Assembly (NCBI RefSeq): GCF_013085545.1
Contig: NZ_CP039543.1
Span: 2,356,001-2,420,000 of the forward strand
Source: Oceanidesulfovibrio marinus
GTDB lineage: Bacteria > Desulfobacterota > Desulfovibrionia > Desulfovibrionales > Desulfovibrionaceae
DNA: 64,000 nucleotides
Direction: 5' to 3'
Shown here: piece by piece, positions 40,448 through 49,662 of the stretch
Layout: the number at the start of each line of letters is the position of its first letter
Numbering within the stretch: position 1 is the first letter of the stretch
The notes under the pieces: model-generated
Told to the model about the DNA's origin: nothing
What the model saw: only the letters and a program-made list of their open reading frames with translations
Databases searched by the model: none
Translations under genes and position numbers: made by a program

Positions 40448-41554
40448 ATGATGAACCACTCCGTTTCCCCTGCTCCCCGTTGGTATGCGCCGCTTGCCGC
40501 GGTGGCGCTGCTCTGCGTACTCTGCACCCTGGCCGCCTGCGGCGGAGAAAAACCTGCGGACACCAGCCAGTCCCAACCGCCCACCGTGCAGACGCAGCGT
40601 GTCGCCGGGTATGACTTCAGCAGGGTCGTCTCGGGCATCGACAGCCTGGAGTCGCCGGCCGCCGTGCCGATACGCTCCGGCGTGGAAAGCACCATAGAGA
40701 CCGTGCACGTGCAGGAAGGCGCGGCGGTGCGCAAGGGCGAGATCCTCTTCTCCCTGGACGCCCGCGCCGTGGAGGGCCAGCTGCGCACGGCCAGGGCCGA
40801 CCTGGAAAGCGCCCGCGCCGACCTGGCCAAGGCGGAAGCTGAAAACCGGGACAACGCGCGGCAAGACGCCGCGGCCGAGGTGGCGCGCCAGGAATCCCGC
40901 ATGCGGAATCTGGAAAAAGGTCTTGAAAACAACACAATAATCGCGCCCCAGGACGGCGTTGTCACCGAGTGCAACGTAGAGCGCGGCGACCATGTGGAGG
41001 CCGGCCAGACCCTGGCGACACTGCTCCAGGTCAACCCGCTGGAGCTCTCGCTGTACATTCCCAGGGAGTACCTGAACCGAGTCAAGCCCGGCCAGCATGC
41101 GGTGGTGCGCCTGGAGACCGGCCTCATCGATGAGCACGAGGGCGTGGTCATCCGCGTGGACCCCGCCGTGGACCCTGCGACGAACAAGTTCCAGGTGACG
41201 CTGCAGGTGGATAACTCGGACAAGCTGCTCGGGCCGGGCGCCTTTGCGAGCGCCAATATCTATCTGGACGAGCACCTGAGCAGCCCGGCCGTGCCCGAGA
41301 AGGCCCTGGTCTCCGGTCCTTCCGGCTACTCGGTGTTCGTGGTGCAGGACGGCGTGGCCGTTCTCAAGCCGGTCAAGACAGGACGCCGCCGACCCGGCCT
41401 GGTGGAGATCGTGAACGGCGTTGCCGTGGGCGACAAGGTCATCGTGGCCGGCCAGGCCCGGCTCAAAAGCGGAAGCCCGGTCCACGCAGAAGGCGGCGCG
41501 GAAAACGAGATGGAAGGCGACGCGCAACGACACGCCGCGCTTGGCGGATCATGA
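40448..41554 (+). CDS. Lipoprotein membrane-fusion protein of an efflux pump (orphan)
   Basis: A 368-residue RND-type periplasmic adaptor. The N-terminus is a lipoprotein signal ending in the lipobox LAAC (Cys31). A barrel-sandwich (VQEGAAVRKGEILFSLD), an alpha-helical hairpin (about 95-155) and the returning half (IIAPQDGVVTECNVERGDHVEAGQTL) follow, then the beta-barrel and membrane-proximal domains. Adaptors link inner-membrane pumps to TolC. No pump or outer-membrane gene adjoins: the upstream gene is AhpD-like and the next is DgkA on the other strand, so the partner must be elsewhere. Confidence 0.87.
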   Translation: MMNHSVSPAPRWYAPLAAVALLCVLCTLAACGGEKPADTSQSQPPTVQTQRVAGYDFSRVVSGIDSLESPAAVPIRSGVESTIETVHVQEGAAVRKGEILFSLDARAVEGQLRTARADLESARADLAKAEAENRDNARQDAAAEVARQESRMRNLEKGLENNTIIAPQDGVVTECNVERGDHVEAGQTLATLLQVNPLELSLYIPREYLNRVKPGQHAVVRLETGLIDEHEGVVIRVDPAVDPATNKFQVTLQVDNSDKLLGPGAFASANIYLDEHLSSPAVPEKALVSGPSGYSVFVVQDGVAVLKPVKTGRRRPGLVEIVNGVAVGDKVIVAGQARLKSGSPVHAEGGAENEMEGDAQRHAALGGS

Positions 41555-41610
41555 CCTGAGGGGCCGTCCACACCTGCTGGTCCGGACTGTGCCGCTGGGG
41601 CTGCGTGCCG

Positions 41611-41973
41611 TCAGATGCCCAGCAGGGCGGCGAGCTTGGGCAGAAAGATGATCACGCCGATGGCCACGGAGAAGCAGGCGGCGAGCATCACCGCGCCGGC
41701 CATGCAGTCTTTGACGATGCCAATGCGCGGATCGCGCTCCGGGCTGACCACATCGGCCAGGTTCTCCACAGCCGTGTTCGCCAGCTCCAGGCACAGCACC
41801 AGCGCCGCAATGGCCAGAATCACCGCGAGCTCCACGCGGGAAACGCCCAGTACCAGCGCCGCCAACAGGATAACGGCAAGGATGGCCGTGTGCGTGCGCA
41901 TGTTGCGCTCGCTGCGGTAGGTATGCACGATGCCGGACAGTGCGTAGCCGGCGCTTTTCAGGAATCGGCGCAT
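41611..41973 (-). CDS. dgkA: Undecaprenol/diacylglycerol kinase
   Basis: A 120-residue membrane protein with three hydrophobic segments and the DgkA/UdpK core ELANTAVENLADVV followed by GIVKDCMAGAVML. It phosphorylates diacylglycerol or undecaprenol at the inner membrane. The length and lack of an N-terminal extension fit either the DgkA or the UdpK type, which cannot be told apart here. It is convergent with the efflux adaptor. Confidence 0.92.
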   Translation of the reverse strand: MRRFLKSAGYALSGIVHTYRSERNMRTHTAILAVILLAALVLGVSRVELAVILAIAALVLCLELANTAVENLADVVSPERDPRIGIVKDCMAGAVMLAACFSVAIGVIIFLPKLAALLGI

Positions 41974-42075
41974 ATCCTTGCTTTTTTGCCTGAACCACGG
42001 TCGGTGTCAATCTTGCGACCCGGAGGCTGCCGGCCCGGCCTCAATGCCTGATCGCATCCCTTTCAGCGCGTCGCT

Positions 42076-42909
42076 TCATGGGACGACAGCGCCGTTGACC
42101 CGTTGGACCCAGCCGCCGTCACTCTCATAGCCCGTTGCGCGCAGCACGTCGCCGAAGTTGTCTTCGAAAATCCGCGCCAGCCGCGGCGTAAACGCTGCTT
42201 GCCACTGCCTGGCCGCACCATTGCGCGTATGCCGCCGGGAGCCCAGCTTCTTGTGTTTCAGGGAGTGCGCCTCGGCGATTGCGCCGCCGCGGGCGGCCTC
42301 TTCCTCGCCGAACCCGTAGTGCCGCAGGATGGCGGCGAAGGACTCCTCCTCGTTCCCCACCAGGCTCTCGTACCGCAGCGTCAGTATCTCCGGCCTGTCT
42401 GGCCAGTCGAGCATGGTGCGGAAGTGGGTCCTCCGCCAGAGCATCTCCAGCACCACGCCCTGCTCGAAGTCCAGGCCGGTCAAATAGCGCTGGAAGGATA
42501 CACCCTTGGGGAAGAGTCGTGGATCGGCCTCGATCTCCTGCCGGAACAGGGACTCGCTTGTAATCGGCGCCCAGCTGAAGTGCGGCGTGGTGCACCACGT
42601 CTCCCTGGTCCAGCAATGGTAGTGGTAGGCGGAGATGACGAGATCGCGCGGATCGCGCAGAAAACGCGAGGCCCGAAACGGCGGGTAGCCGTCAAAGGTG
42701 GGCAGGATGTTGTTGAAGCTGAGGATGCGCCGGCCGCCGGAACGGGCCAGCTCCTCGAACACGCCAAGATCGCCCTGGCAATGGGTGAACGTCCAGCCCG
42801 TATCGGCGCAGAAGGCGCGCATCACTATGCCCACATACGCCGTAAGGCATTTGTGGGATGAGAAATGAAAGCACACAGGCGCGTGCGAGGATCCATCTTT
42901 GCGGAGCAT
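42076..42909 (-). CDS. Sulfotransferase-like protein
   Basis: A 277-residue cytosolic protein with a sulfotransferase pattern: an N-terminal PAPS loop variant (HFSSHKCLTAYVG) and the 3'-phosphate-binding FRASRFLRDPRDLVISAYHYH at about 79-99. The remainder is helical with a late loop (RRHTRNGAARQW) resembling the C-terminal K/RxxR binding region. It would transfer sulfate from PAPS to a surface carbohydrate or lipid. The stop of the upstream diguanylate cyclase gene is three bases before its ATG, so the two are one operon. Confidence 0.75.
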   Translation of the reverse strand: MLRKDGSSHAPVCFHFSSHKCLTAYVGIVMRAFCADTGWTFTHCQGDLGVFEELARSGGRRILSFNNILPTFDGYPPFRASRFLRDPRDLVISAYHYHCWTRETWCTTPHFSWAPITSESLFRQEIEADPRLFPKGVSFQRYLTGLDFEQGVVLEMLWRRTHFRTMLDWPDRPEILTLRYESLVGNEEESFAAILRHYGFGEEEAARGGAIAEAHSLKHKKLGSRRHTRNGAARQWQAAFTPRLARIFEDNFGDVLRATGYESDGGWVQRVNGAVVP

Positions 42910-42912
42910 GGC

Positions 42913-44517
42913 TCAGCTGCCGTCCTGGGGCGCGGGTTCGAACAGGCAGACCCTGTTTCGCCCGCCTTCCTTGGCGGCGTAGAGCGCCGAGTCCGCCTTG
43001 CCCAGCACATCGTCCAGATGCGAGAGCCCGTAGCTCGGCGTTCGCGTGTACTCGGACACCCCCACGCTCACGGTCAGCGTCAGGGCCATGCCGTCCACTT
43101 CGAGCGGGGTCGACTCCACCCGCTTGCGGATGCGCTCCGCCAACACCATGGCGTTCCTGGCGTCCGTGTTGGATGCGATAATCACGAACTCCTCGCCGCC
43201 GTACCGCGCAGGGAGATCGGATATACGGCAGCACGCCCCGATGGTCTCGGCGATCAGGATGAGCGCGTCGTCGCCCACGGCGTGGCCGTACGTGTCGTTG
43301 ACCCGCTTGAAGTGATCGATGTCGACGAGCAGCGCCGAGCACGAAGCGTCGGCGCGGAGACAGGCGTCTATGAGCCGAATGCCCTCTTCTTCCAGCCGCC
43401 TGCGGTTGGCCAGCCCGGTCAGCGGATCGGTCACAGCCATCTGGCGAAGCGTCTCGGCGTTTTCCTCCAGCTGATCCACCATGGTGCAGAACGCTCTCTG
43501 CAGTTCGAGAACCTCCTTGGGTGATCCCTCGGCAACGGGAGGACAGGCGCGGGTCTCGCCGCTCTTGCCCACCTCGTGGGCGTAGCCAGCCAGGTCGCGC
43601 AATGGCTTGATCATGGACCTGGCAAGCAGCCAGCCCACAGGCGCCACGATGAGCAACGCTCCGAAACACGCCAGGCCGAACAGTCTGGATTGTCCGGCTG
43701 CGGCGGCAAGCACCGAGTCCAGAGGCCGTTCGACCACAATGCGCCACTTGCCGTCCTTGGCCAGGGTGGTCGCGCCCACTACGGAGAGCCCGTCATTGAT
43801 GCTCTTATATGGAACGCCCCTGCTCGCGGCACTATAGATCCTTTCGAGCATTTCGCCGTCAAGGACATCGAGGTCATCGGCGCTTCTCGTTCCGTTCAGA
43901 TGCGAGAGCAGCACGTTGTTCTTGCCGATGAGGTAGCTTTCGCCGCCTTTCTCGGGCCGCAGCCCGGCCAGCAGGGAGTTCACTGCATCCATGCGCAGAA
44001 TGCTGCACACCGCTCCCCCGAAGTTGCCCTGCATGTCCTTGAGTGGTGAGGAGATAATAACGATGGGCATGTTGGTATCGCGGCTGATGAGCACATCTGA
44101 AATAAAGCCCTTGCCTTGCCTGGCCGCCAAAAAATACTCGCGGTCCGCGACATCGACACCCAGCTCGCCGCTGGTGGCGACCTCGACCCGGCCTTCGGGA
44201 TTCACGTAGAGAATGATGTCCAGCTCCGGATGCGTGGCCATAAACGACATGAACAGATTGTGCATGCCGTCGCGGCTGCGTTGGCGAACCATCCCGTCCA
44301 ACGCCAGGAACTGCATGTTGTTGGCCTGGCCGGTAAGCCAGTCGTCGATGAGGCGCTTCTGGAAGGCGGCCGTATGCACGAGCTCCTGATGTGCATCAGA
44401 AATAATGTGGTCTCTGCTGTAGAACGCAAAGCCGATGGTGCCGAGTGCAATGGGCAACAGCCCCAGAAGGAGCATGAAGGCGCGAAGCCGTGCAGAGAAT
44501 GTGGAGAATGTAAACAT
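42913..44517 (-). CDS. Membrane diguanylate cyclase with periplasmic dCache sensor
   Basis: A 534-residue protein. TM1 lies at about 11-33, the periplasmic dCache-like domain at 35-275 (DREYFLAARQGKGFISDV is typical), TM2 at about 280-298. The C-terminal GGDEF domain has GGEEF at 440-444, and the inhibitory RxxD site sits at the expected distance upstream (R431-x2-D434). Both are intact, so it should make c-di-GMP with product inhibition. It is followed by the sulfotransferase gene, which could be co-regulated with surface behaviour. Confidence 0.92.
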   Translation of the reverse strand: MFTFSTFSARLRAFMLLLGLLPIALGTIGFAFYSRDHIISDAHQELVHTAAFQKRLIDDWLTGQANNMQFLALDGMVRQRSRDGMHNLFMSFMATHPELDIILYVNPEGRVEVATSGELGVDVADREYFLAARQGKGFISDVLISRDTNMPIVIISSPLKDMQGNFGGAVCSILRMDAVNSLLAGLRPEKGGESYLIGKNNVLLSHLNGTRSADDLDVLDGEMLERIYSAASRGVPYKSINDGLSVVGATTLAKDGKWRIVVERPLDSVLAAAAGQSRLFGLACFGALLIVAPVGWLLARSMIKPLRDLAGYAHEVGKSGETRACPPVAEGSPKEVLELQRAFCTMVDQLEENAETLRQMAVTDPLTGLANRRRLEEEGIRLIDACLRADASCSALLVDIDHFKRVNDTYGHAVGDDALILIAETIGACCRISDLPARYGGEEFVIIASNTDARNAMVLAERIRKRVESTPLEVDGMALTLTVSVGVSEYTRTPSYGLSHLDDVLGKADSALYAAKEGGRNRVCLFEPAPQDGS

Positions 44518-44582
44518 TGCAATAAATCAGGCCGCCCACTTCGGGCGTCGACTATTACGCTCTGTATATCCCACTTTCCAGG

Positions 44583-44966
44583 TCAGTCAATTCCCTGGTA
44601 ATCCGCGATCTCAACGAGATTGCCATCCAGGTCGCGGAAGTAGACGGACTGCATGGAACCGAGCGCGCCGCTCCGTTGCACAGGTCCCATCCCCAAGGCG
44701 ACGCCGGCTTCCTCCAGCCGCCGGATCACAGCATCCAGAGAGCAGGACGCCCGCAGGCAGAAGTCCGCGCCGCCAGGCGTGGGCCGGGCAGCGTGGGGAA
44801 CGATCTCGGCGCCGGCGCGGTGGAGATTGATCTTCTGCGAGCCGCAGGCCATGGCCAGGCGGCCGCCCTGCCTGAGCATGGGCAGCCCCAATGCGCGATC
44901 ATAGAACGCGGCCGTCGCCTCCGGATCGCTCACCGTGAGCACGATGTGGTCGAATCCCCTGATCAT
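44583..44966 (-). CDS. VOC-family (glyoxalase/dioxygenase-fold) protein
   Basis: A 127-residue single-domain protein with the VOC signature FDHIVLTVSDPEATAAFYDRAL at the start and DLDGNLVEIADYQ at the end; the metal residues His and Glu are in place. VOC proteins include glyoxalase I and fosfomycin-type enzymes; the substrate is not inferable. AAGGAGGGG seven bases upstream of the ATG at 44966 selects this start over a longer one at 44987. Confidence 0.88.
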   Translation of the reverse strand: MIRGFDHIVLTVSDPEATAAFYDRALGLPMLRQGGRLAMACGSQKINLHRAGAEIVPHAARPTPGGADFCLRASCSLDAVIRRLEEAGVALGMGPVQRSGALGSMQSVYFRDLDGNLVEIADYQGID

Positions 44967-45106
44967 GCCGAACCCCTCCTTGCCCATGGGCGCAGTCTCC
45001 GATTTTTTATCGTCCGGTCCTGTTCGCTTCCGCCGATCCGGTGTGCTATGGTCCGCTGGCGACGCAAAGTCTCATGCACATTCCGCGCCGCCGCCAGAGG
45101 TCATCC

Positions 45107-46156
45107 ATGCGCATCGCACCACGTCTCAACCTGCCGGGGCGTCCCGGCGCGAAATTGCGGCTCGACGTAGTCCAGGTAGCCGTCACCAGCCGCTGCAACG
45201 CCTCCTGTGTGTACTGTCCGCACACAATGTACCGCAAGCAGTGGATCAACCAGGACCTCGATCCTGCTCTGTTCGAGGCCATGCTGCCTGCGCTGTCCGG
45301 GGTGAAGCGCATTCACCTGCAGGGTTGGGGTGAACCGTTTCTGCACCCCAATCTCGTGGACTTCATCAGCCAGGCCAAGAGGGCCGGGCTGCATGTCTCC
45401 ACCACGACCAACGGCGCACGGCTCGATCCCAAGCTGCTCGAAGCCGCGGTGGCGGCCGGCCTGGACGATCTGGGCCTCTCCCTGGCCGGCGTCACGGCCG
45501 AAGAAAACGACGCCATCCGCGTGAGTGCGCCGTTCGAGGGCGTCAGCGAGACCATCGCCCGCGTGCACAGCCTGGCTTCAAAACGCCCCGTGCCCACGCT
45601 GCACATCGCCTACATGGCGCTCGCCTCGCACAGGCAGAGTGTCCATCGCCTGCCCGCGCTCATGGCTAGGCTGGGGGTTTCCGAAGGCGTGGTCAGCGCG
45701 CTGGGGTTCGCACCCGACAGGCACCTGGAGGAGGAAGGCATGCTGGCGCGAAACGACGAGGAGAAACGGACGCTGCGCTCCTTCCGCCGCTCCATGTTCC
45801 AGCTTTCCCTGGCCGCGGCCTTCCAGGGCATCAACCTGTACTACCAGCTCCCCCGGCCCAAACGCAGGAAAAGCTGCCCGGAAAACGTGGACTCGTCCCT
45901 GGTGGTGGGAGCGGACGGGCAGGTCGCGCCATGCGTCATGGGCCGGCTGCCTGTGAAGGGCAACTGCTACCACTGGTACGCCGGGGAGGAACGGCTCTAC
46001 GCCCCGATGGTCTTTGCCACGCTGGACGCCGACCCGGCCGGACAGCTTGCCGAGGCCGCCTCCGGCCAGGCCAGACGCGAGTTCCTGCGGACCTTCCGGA
46101 ACCGCCCGCCGCAGTCGTGCCTCCAGTGCGTCAAACGGCACATGGCGCCGGAGTAG
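45107..46156 (+). CDS. Radical SAM protein with C-terminal Fe-S region
   Basis: A 349-residue radical SAM enzyme. The [4Fe-4S] motif TSRCNASCVYCPH has Cys30, Cys34 and Cys37. The C-terminal SPASM-like part has CPENVDSSLVVGADGQVAPCVMGR and a final CLQC. Such proteins modify peptides or cofactors; the substrate is unknown and no precursor peptide was seen nearby. The ATG at 45107 has AGAGG upstream; longer in-frame starts are open. Confidence 0.86.
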   Translation: MRIAPRLNLPGRPGAKLRLDVVQVAVTSRCNASCVYCPHTMYRKQWINQDLDPALFEAMLPALSGVKRIHLQGWGEPFLHPNLVDFISQAKRAGLHVSTTTNGARLDPKLLEAAVAAGLDDLGLSLAGVTAEENDAIRVSAPFEGVSETIARVHSLASKRPVPTLHIAYMALASHRQSVHRLPALMARLGVSEGVVSALGFAPDRHLEEEGMLARNDEEKRTLRSFRRSMFQLSLAAAFQGINLYYQLPRPKRRKSCPENVDSSLVVGADGQVAPCVMGRLPVKGNCYHWYAGEERLYAPMVFATLDADPAGQLAEAASGQARREFLRTFRNRPPQSCLQCVKRHMAPE

Positions 46157-46316
46157 CGCCCCCCTCACGTTTACTCTTCAAAAGAAGACACCACGCCCCT
46201 CCTTTAATTTATTAATTTATTTGATATTTTTTACGTGGCATCATCTTCCACTTTTTGCGCAAAGTATGCTATCCGAAAATTGCATCTGAAATCCCGTATC
46301 TTTTATTCGGGCGTAC

Positions 46317-47804
46317 ATGCGCATGACGCCGCAACGCGCAAGGGGGGAAAGCGGCGTGGCAGATCACGAAGCGAACGAAGGCGCCTTTCATCGAGACCTC
46401 TTCCGGGCCGTTTTCGAAAAAGCGCCTATCGGAGTCTTTACTTCCCGACCTGACGGCAAAAACCTCGACGTCAATCCGGCCCTTGCCGAAATGCTGGGCT
46501 ATGATTCACCGCAGGAGGTGCTCGCCAACCTGGCGGGTCTGGCGACCCGCCTGCTACACGACTCCGGCGAACGGCCCGAGGACGTCAAGATAATCCGGCA
46601 GGCCCCGGACCTTATCGTCTTCTCCTACAAGTACACTCGGCCGGACGGCAGCAGCTTCATCGCCTTTCTCCACGTCTGCACCATCACGGAGCCGTTCTCG
46701 GGAACGCCGTACATCCTCGGTCTTGTGGAAGACGTTACGGATATGCGGAACCTGCAGGACAAGCTTGCGGAAAGCGAACAACGCCACCGCTCGCTTTTTG
46801 AAAAAGCACCCGTGGGCATCTACCAGTCCACGCCCGATGGCACGTATCTGTCCGTCAACCCGGAGTTCGCGCGGCTCCACGGGTTCTCCTCGCCACAGGA
46901 GCTGATCGACGAGGTCGAGGACAGCTCGGTGCAGCTCTACGCCAGCCCCCAACGCCGGCGGGAGCTTCTGGCCACCCTTGAACGCCATGACGAGGCCGTC
47001 AACTTCGAGGCCCTGGCCCGGCGCAAGGACGGCTCCACGTTCTGGTCCATGCGCAACGTGCGTCTCATCCGCGACGCGCAAGGACGGCCCGAACGCATCA
47101 AGGGCTTCGTCACGGACATCAACGAGCGCAAGCAGCTCGAATCGGTGCGCGAGGATGTGGAGAGCATCATCCGCCACGACCTCAAGAGCCCTGTTGTGGC
47201 AATGCTCGCTGGCCTCAAGATGCTTTCCTGGCGGCCGCTCATGGACGAGGACATGGACCTGGTGAACGAGCTGATGGGCACGGCCGAGCGGATGCTGCAC
47301 ATGCTGGAGCTCTCCAACGTCATGCATCGGATCGAGCAGGAGTGCTACACCCTCGAACCCGAGCCTGTGGACGTCACCGCTCTGCTCCACGAGGTCTCGG
47401 AGTCCATGCTCGCCAGCTTTCCGGACAGGAGCATCTCCCTGGAAAAGCCCCCGGCCGACCAGACGCCCTGCCTCATCATGGTGGAGCCGCTGCTTGCCCG
47501 CACCATCGTGGAAAACCTGATGAAAAACGCCCTGGAGGCAACGCCGGACCTTGGAGAGGTCACGATCACGGTTTCGGTTTCGGAAGACGATGTGTGCATC
47601 GTCGCCTTCCACAACCCGCTGCCCGTGCCCAAGGTCATGCGCGGCCGATTCTTCGACAAGTACGCCACGGCCGGCAAGTCCTCGGGCACCGGCCTGGGCA
47701 CATACTCGGCCAAGCTCTGCACCGAGGCCATGGGCGGCTGCATCAGGATGACAACCTCGGAGGAAGACGGTACCACGGTCACGGTGCAACTCCCGCTGGC
47801 GTAA
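46317..47804 (+). CDS. PAS sensor histidine kinase, HDLKSP-type
   Basis: A 495-residue cytosolic kinase with no membrane segment. Two PAS domains (about 25-150 and 155-275, each opening with VFEKAPIGVF/LFEKAPVGIY) precede an H-box with His287 (IIRHDLKSPVV), unlike the usual HExRT type. The ATPase part contains NLMKNALEA and GTGLGTYSAKL. A transmitter of this form usually passes phosphate to a separate regulator; none is adjacent. It is similar in C-terminal layout to the kinase at 48404-49471. Confidence 0.87.
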   Translation: MRMTPQRARGESGVADHEANEGAFHRDLFRAVFEKAPIGVFTSRPDGKNLDVNPALAEMLGYDSPQEVLANLAGLATRLLHDSGERPEDVKIIRQAPDLIVFSYKYTRPDGSSFIAFLHVCTITEPFSGTPYILGLVEDVTDMRNLQDKLAESEQRHRSLFEKAPVGIYQSTPDGTYLSVNPEFARLHGFSSPQELIDEVEDSSVQLYASPQRRRELLATLERHDEAVNFEALARRKDGSTFWSMRNVRLIRDAQGRPERIKGFVTDINERKQLESVREDVESIIRHDLKSPVVAMLAGLKMLSWRPLMDEDMDLVNELMGTAERMLHMLELSNVMHRIEQECYTLEPEPVDVTALLHEVSESMLASFPDRSISLEKPPADQTPCLIMVEPLLARTIVENLMKNALEATPDLGEVTITVSVSEDDVCIVAFHNPLPVPKVMRGRFFDKYATAGKSSGTGLGTYSAKLCTEAMGGCIRMTTSEEDGTTVTVQLPLA

Positions 47805-47877
47805 TGCACTCCGGCCTGGCCAGTCCCGGCAAGCCCGACCGCGCCACCTGAACACAACCCCGTGCCCCGCTTCCCCG

Positions 47878-48156
47878 ATGCCCCAGACCCCTGACGCTCC
47901 CTGGCTCGTCTACATCCTCGAGTGCGCCGACGGCACCTACTACTGCGGCGTGACCACCGACCTGGACCGCCGCCTGGCCGAGCACAACGGCGAGGCTCCT
48001 GGCGGCGCGCGCTACACCCGCAGCCGCCGGCCGGTGCGTGTGGCCGCATCAGCGCCCTGCCCGGACCGTAGCGCTGCCTGCTCCCTGGAAGCGCGGATCA
48101 AAAGGCTGCCGCGCGCCGAAAAGGTCGCGTTTCTCACTTCGTTTAGCAGTTGCTGA
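47878..48156 (+). CDS. GIY-YIG domain protein
   Basis: A 92-residue small protein with the GIY-YIG core of the YhbQ-like group: VYILECADGTYYCGVTTDLDRRLAEHN and a late SLEARIKRL carrying the likely catalytic Glu. The first Tyr/Gly pair is modified as in the family. Function in bacteria is unclear; a DNA repair or single-strand nuclease role is possible. Confidence 0.85.
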   Translation: MPQTPDAPWLVYILECADGTYYCGVTTDLDRRLAEHNGEAPGGARYTRSRRPVRVAASAPCPDRSAACSLEARIKRLPRAEKVAFLTSFSSC

Positions 48157-48403
48157 CTGTTCCCTCAGCCGCCATGCCGCGCCAGGCCGCGCATTCCACG
48201 CACGCTTTTCTTTCCACACAGCCTGTCCGCGTGCTTGTAAAAATTCTGCTGTTTCACTATTTACCAAGCGCATACGGCTGCTTCAACTGCGCGTAAGAGC
48301 CAGAGGCACAACCTGATCCAGCGCAGGTACGCATTGGCGAAAACAACAGATCGATCCCGATGCGCTGTGCCGGTCTGTTTTCTTATTGGAGATCCTGAGC
48401 CAT

Positions 48404-49471
48404 ATGAGCACGCAACTCCTCGACACCCAGATCGTGGTCAACGGCCTGTTCCATTCCGTCAAGGACGGATTGCTCATATACACCGAGCATTCGACGGACC
48501 AGGTCTTCGTCAACAACTCCTTCTGCACCATGTTCGGCTACACGTGCCAACTCTTTCATGATGGCAATCACGTGGGCGTACTGCCGCCCGATCTGCTGCA
48601 GCAGGTGCGCGAAGACATCCCCTCTTTGTTCGCGCTGCCCAACCTAGCCGAGCAGAAATCGCTGGTGATAAGCCTGACCCGCAAAAACGCCCAGAACATC
48701 AAGGTCGCCATCGAGCACGGCGTGTTCCAGGGCGAAAAAGACCTGCTGCACATTTTCATCCTGCGCGACATCACTTGGCTCGCCCTCCTGGAAAAGCGCA
48801 AGAACGAAGCCGAACGCATTCTGCGGCACGACATCAAGAACTATGCATCGAACTTCGAACAGCTCGCTGCGCACATCATCGCAAAATCCGACAACGCAAA
48901 CGTCACGCAGGCGGCCGAGCTCATCAAGGAAGCAGGCAGCAAGCTGAATGAGCTCCTGGATACGGACCTGGACAACTTCATGCTCGAAACCGGCAAATTC
49001 CAACTGTCCCGGTCGGATTGTAACCTCAACAAAATGCTCAGCGGCATTGCCGCCCAGTATTCATTTTCCAGTCGAAGCCGCGGCATCCAATTGAGCTATC
49101 AGCACGAGGAACTCAATAACGGGTACGACATTTATTATGAAGGCGACTGCCTCCTCCTGGAACGTTTGTTCCAGAACCTCATCAAAAACGCCGTAGAGGC
49201 TTCTCCTGACGGAAAGAAGGTCGAAGTCGCCGTCGAGGAACAAGCGGGCTTCGTCCTCTTCAGCGTGCACAACATGGGCGTTATTCCGGAAGAATTCCGT
49301 TCCAGATTCATGCACGATCACGCAACATCCAAACAGAACGGGCATGGCCTTGGCGCCTACACCGCGCGGCTTATTGCCGAAGCCCACGGCGGCCGGATCG
49401 ACTTCGAGAGTTCCGAAGAATCCGGCACCACCCTTCGCGTGACCCTGCCCCGGCCTCATACCGAGAGCTGA
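48404..49471 (+). CDS. PAS sensor histidine kinase, HDIKN-type
   Basis: A 355-residue cytosolic kinase. One PAS domain (about 12-125) is followed by an H-box with His142 (ILRHDIKNYAS) and an ATPase domain with NLIKNAVEA and GHGLGAYTARL. This matches the C-terminal type of the kinase at 46317, and the gap holds only a GIY-YIG gene, suggesting old duplication. The ATG at 48404 is preferred over an upstream TTG. A terminator follows. Confidence 0.85.
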   Translation: MSTQLLDTQIVVNGLFHSVKDGLLIYTEHSTDQVFVNNSFCTMFGYTCQLFHDGNHVGVLPPDLLQQVREDIPSLFALPNLAEQKSLVISLTRKNAQNIKVAIEHGVFQGEKDLLHIFILRDITWLALLEKRKNEAERILRHDIKNYASNFEQLAAHIIAKSDNANVTQAAELIKEAGSKLNELLDTDLDNFMLETGKFQLSRSDCNLNKMLSGIAAQYSFSSRSRGIQLSYQHEELNNGYDIYYEGDCLLLERLFQNLIKNAVEASPDGKKVEVAVEEQAGFVLFSVHNMGVIPEEFRSRFMHDHATSKQNGHGLGAYTARLIAEAHGGRIDFESSEESGTTLRVTLPRPHTES

Positions 49472-49493
49472 GGCGACCCCCTTCGCCGACGCA

Positions 49494-49522
49494 GAAACGG
49501 CCCCGTATTCCGGGCGTTTTTC
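49494..49522 (+). terminator. Probable terminator of the HDIKN kinase gene
   Basis: AAACGGCCCCG pairs, with one bulge, with CGGGCGTTTTT around 49495-49521. Confidence 0.5.
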
Positions 49523-49662
49523 GTGCGTCGGCGCCGCGACCAGACCGGTGCCCCCCTCTCTCTTTGTGCGCCATCCTCTTGCGCCGCCGTCCCTGCCGGA
49601 GTACATCTCTCTGCCTTGTCGCGTTTGCGGCCCCTGACCATCTCCCGACCCCCGGAGCGCCC

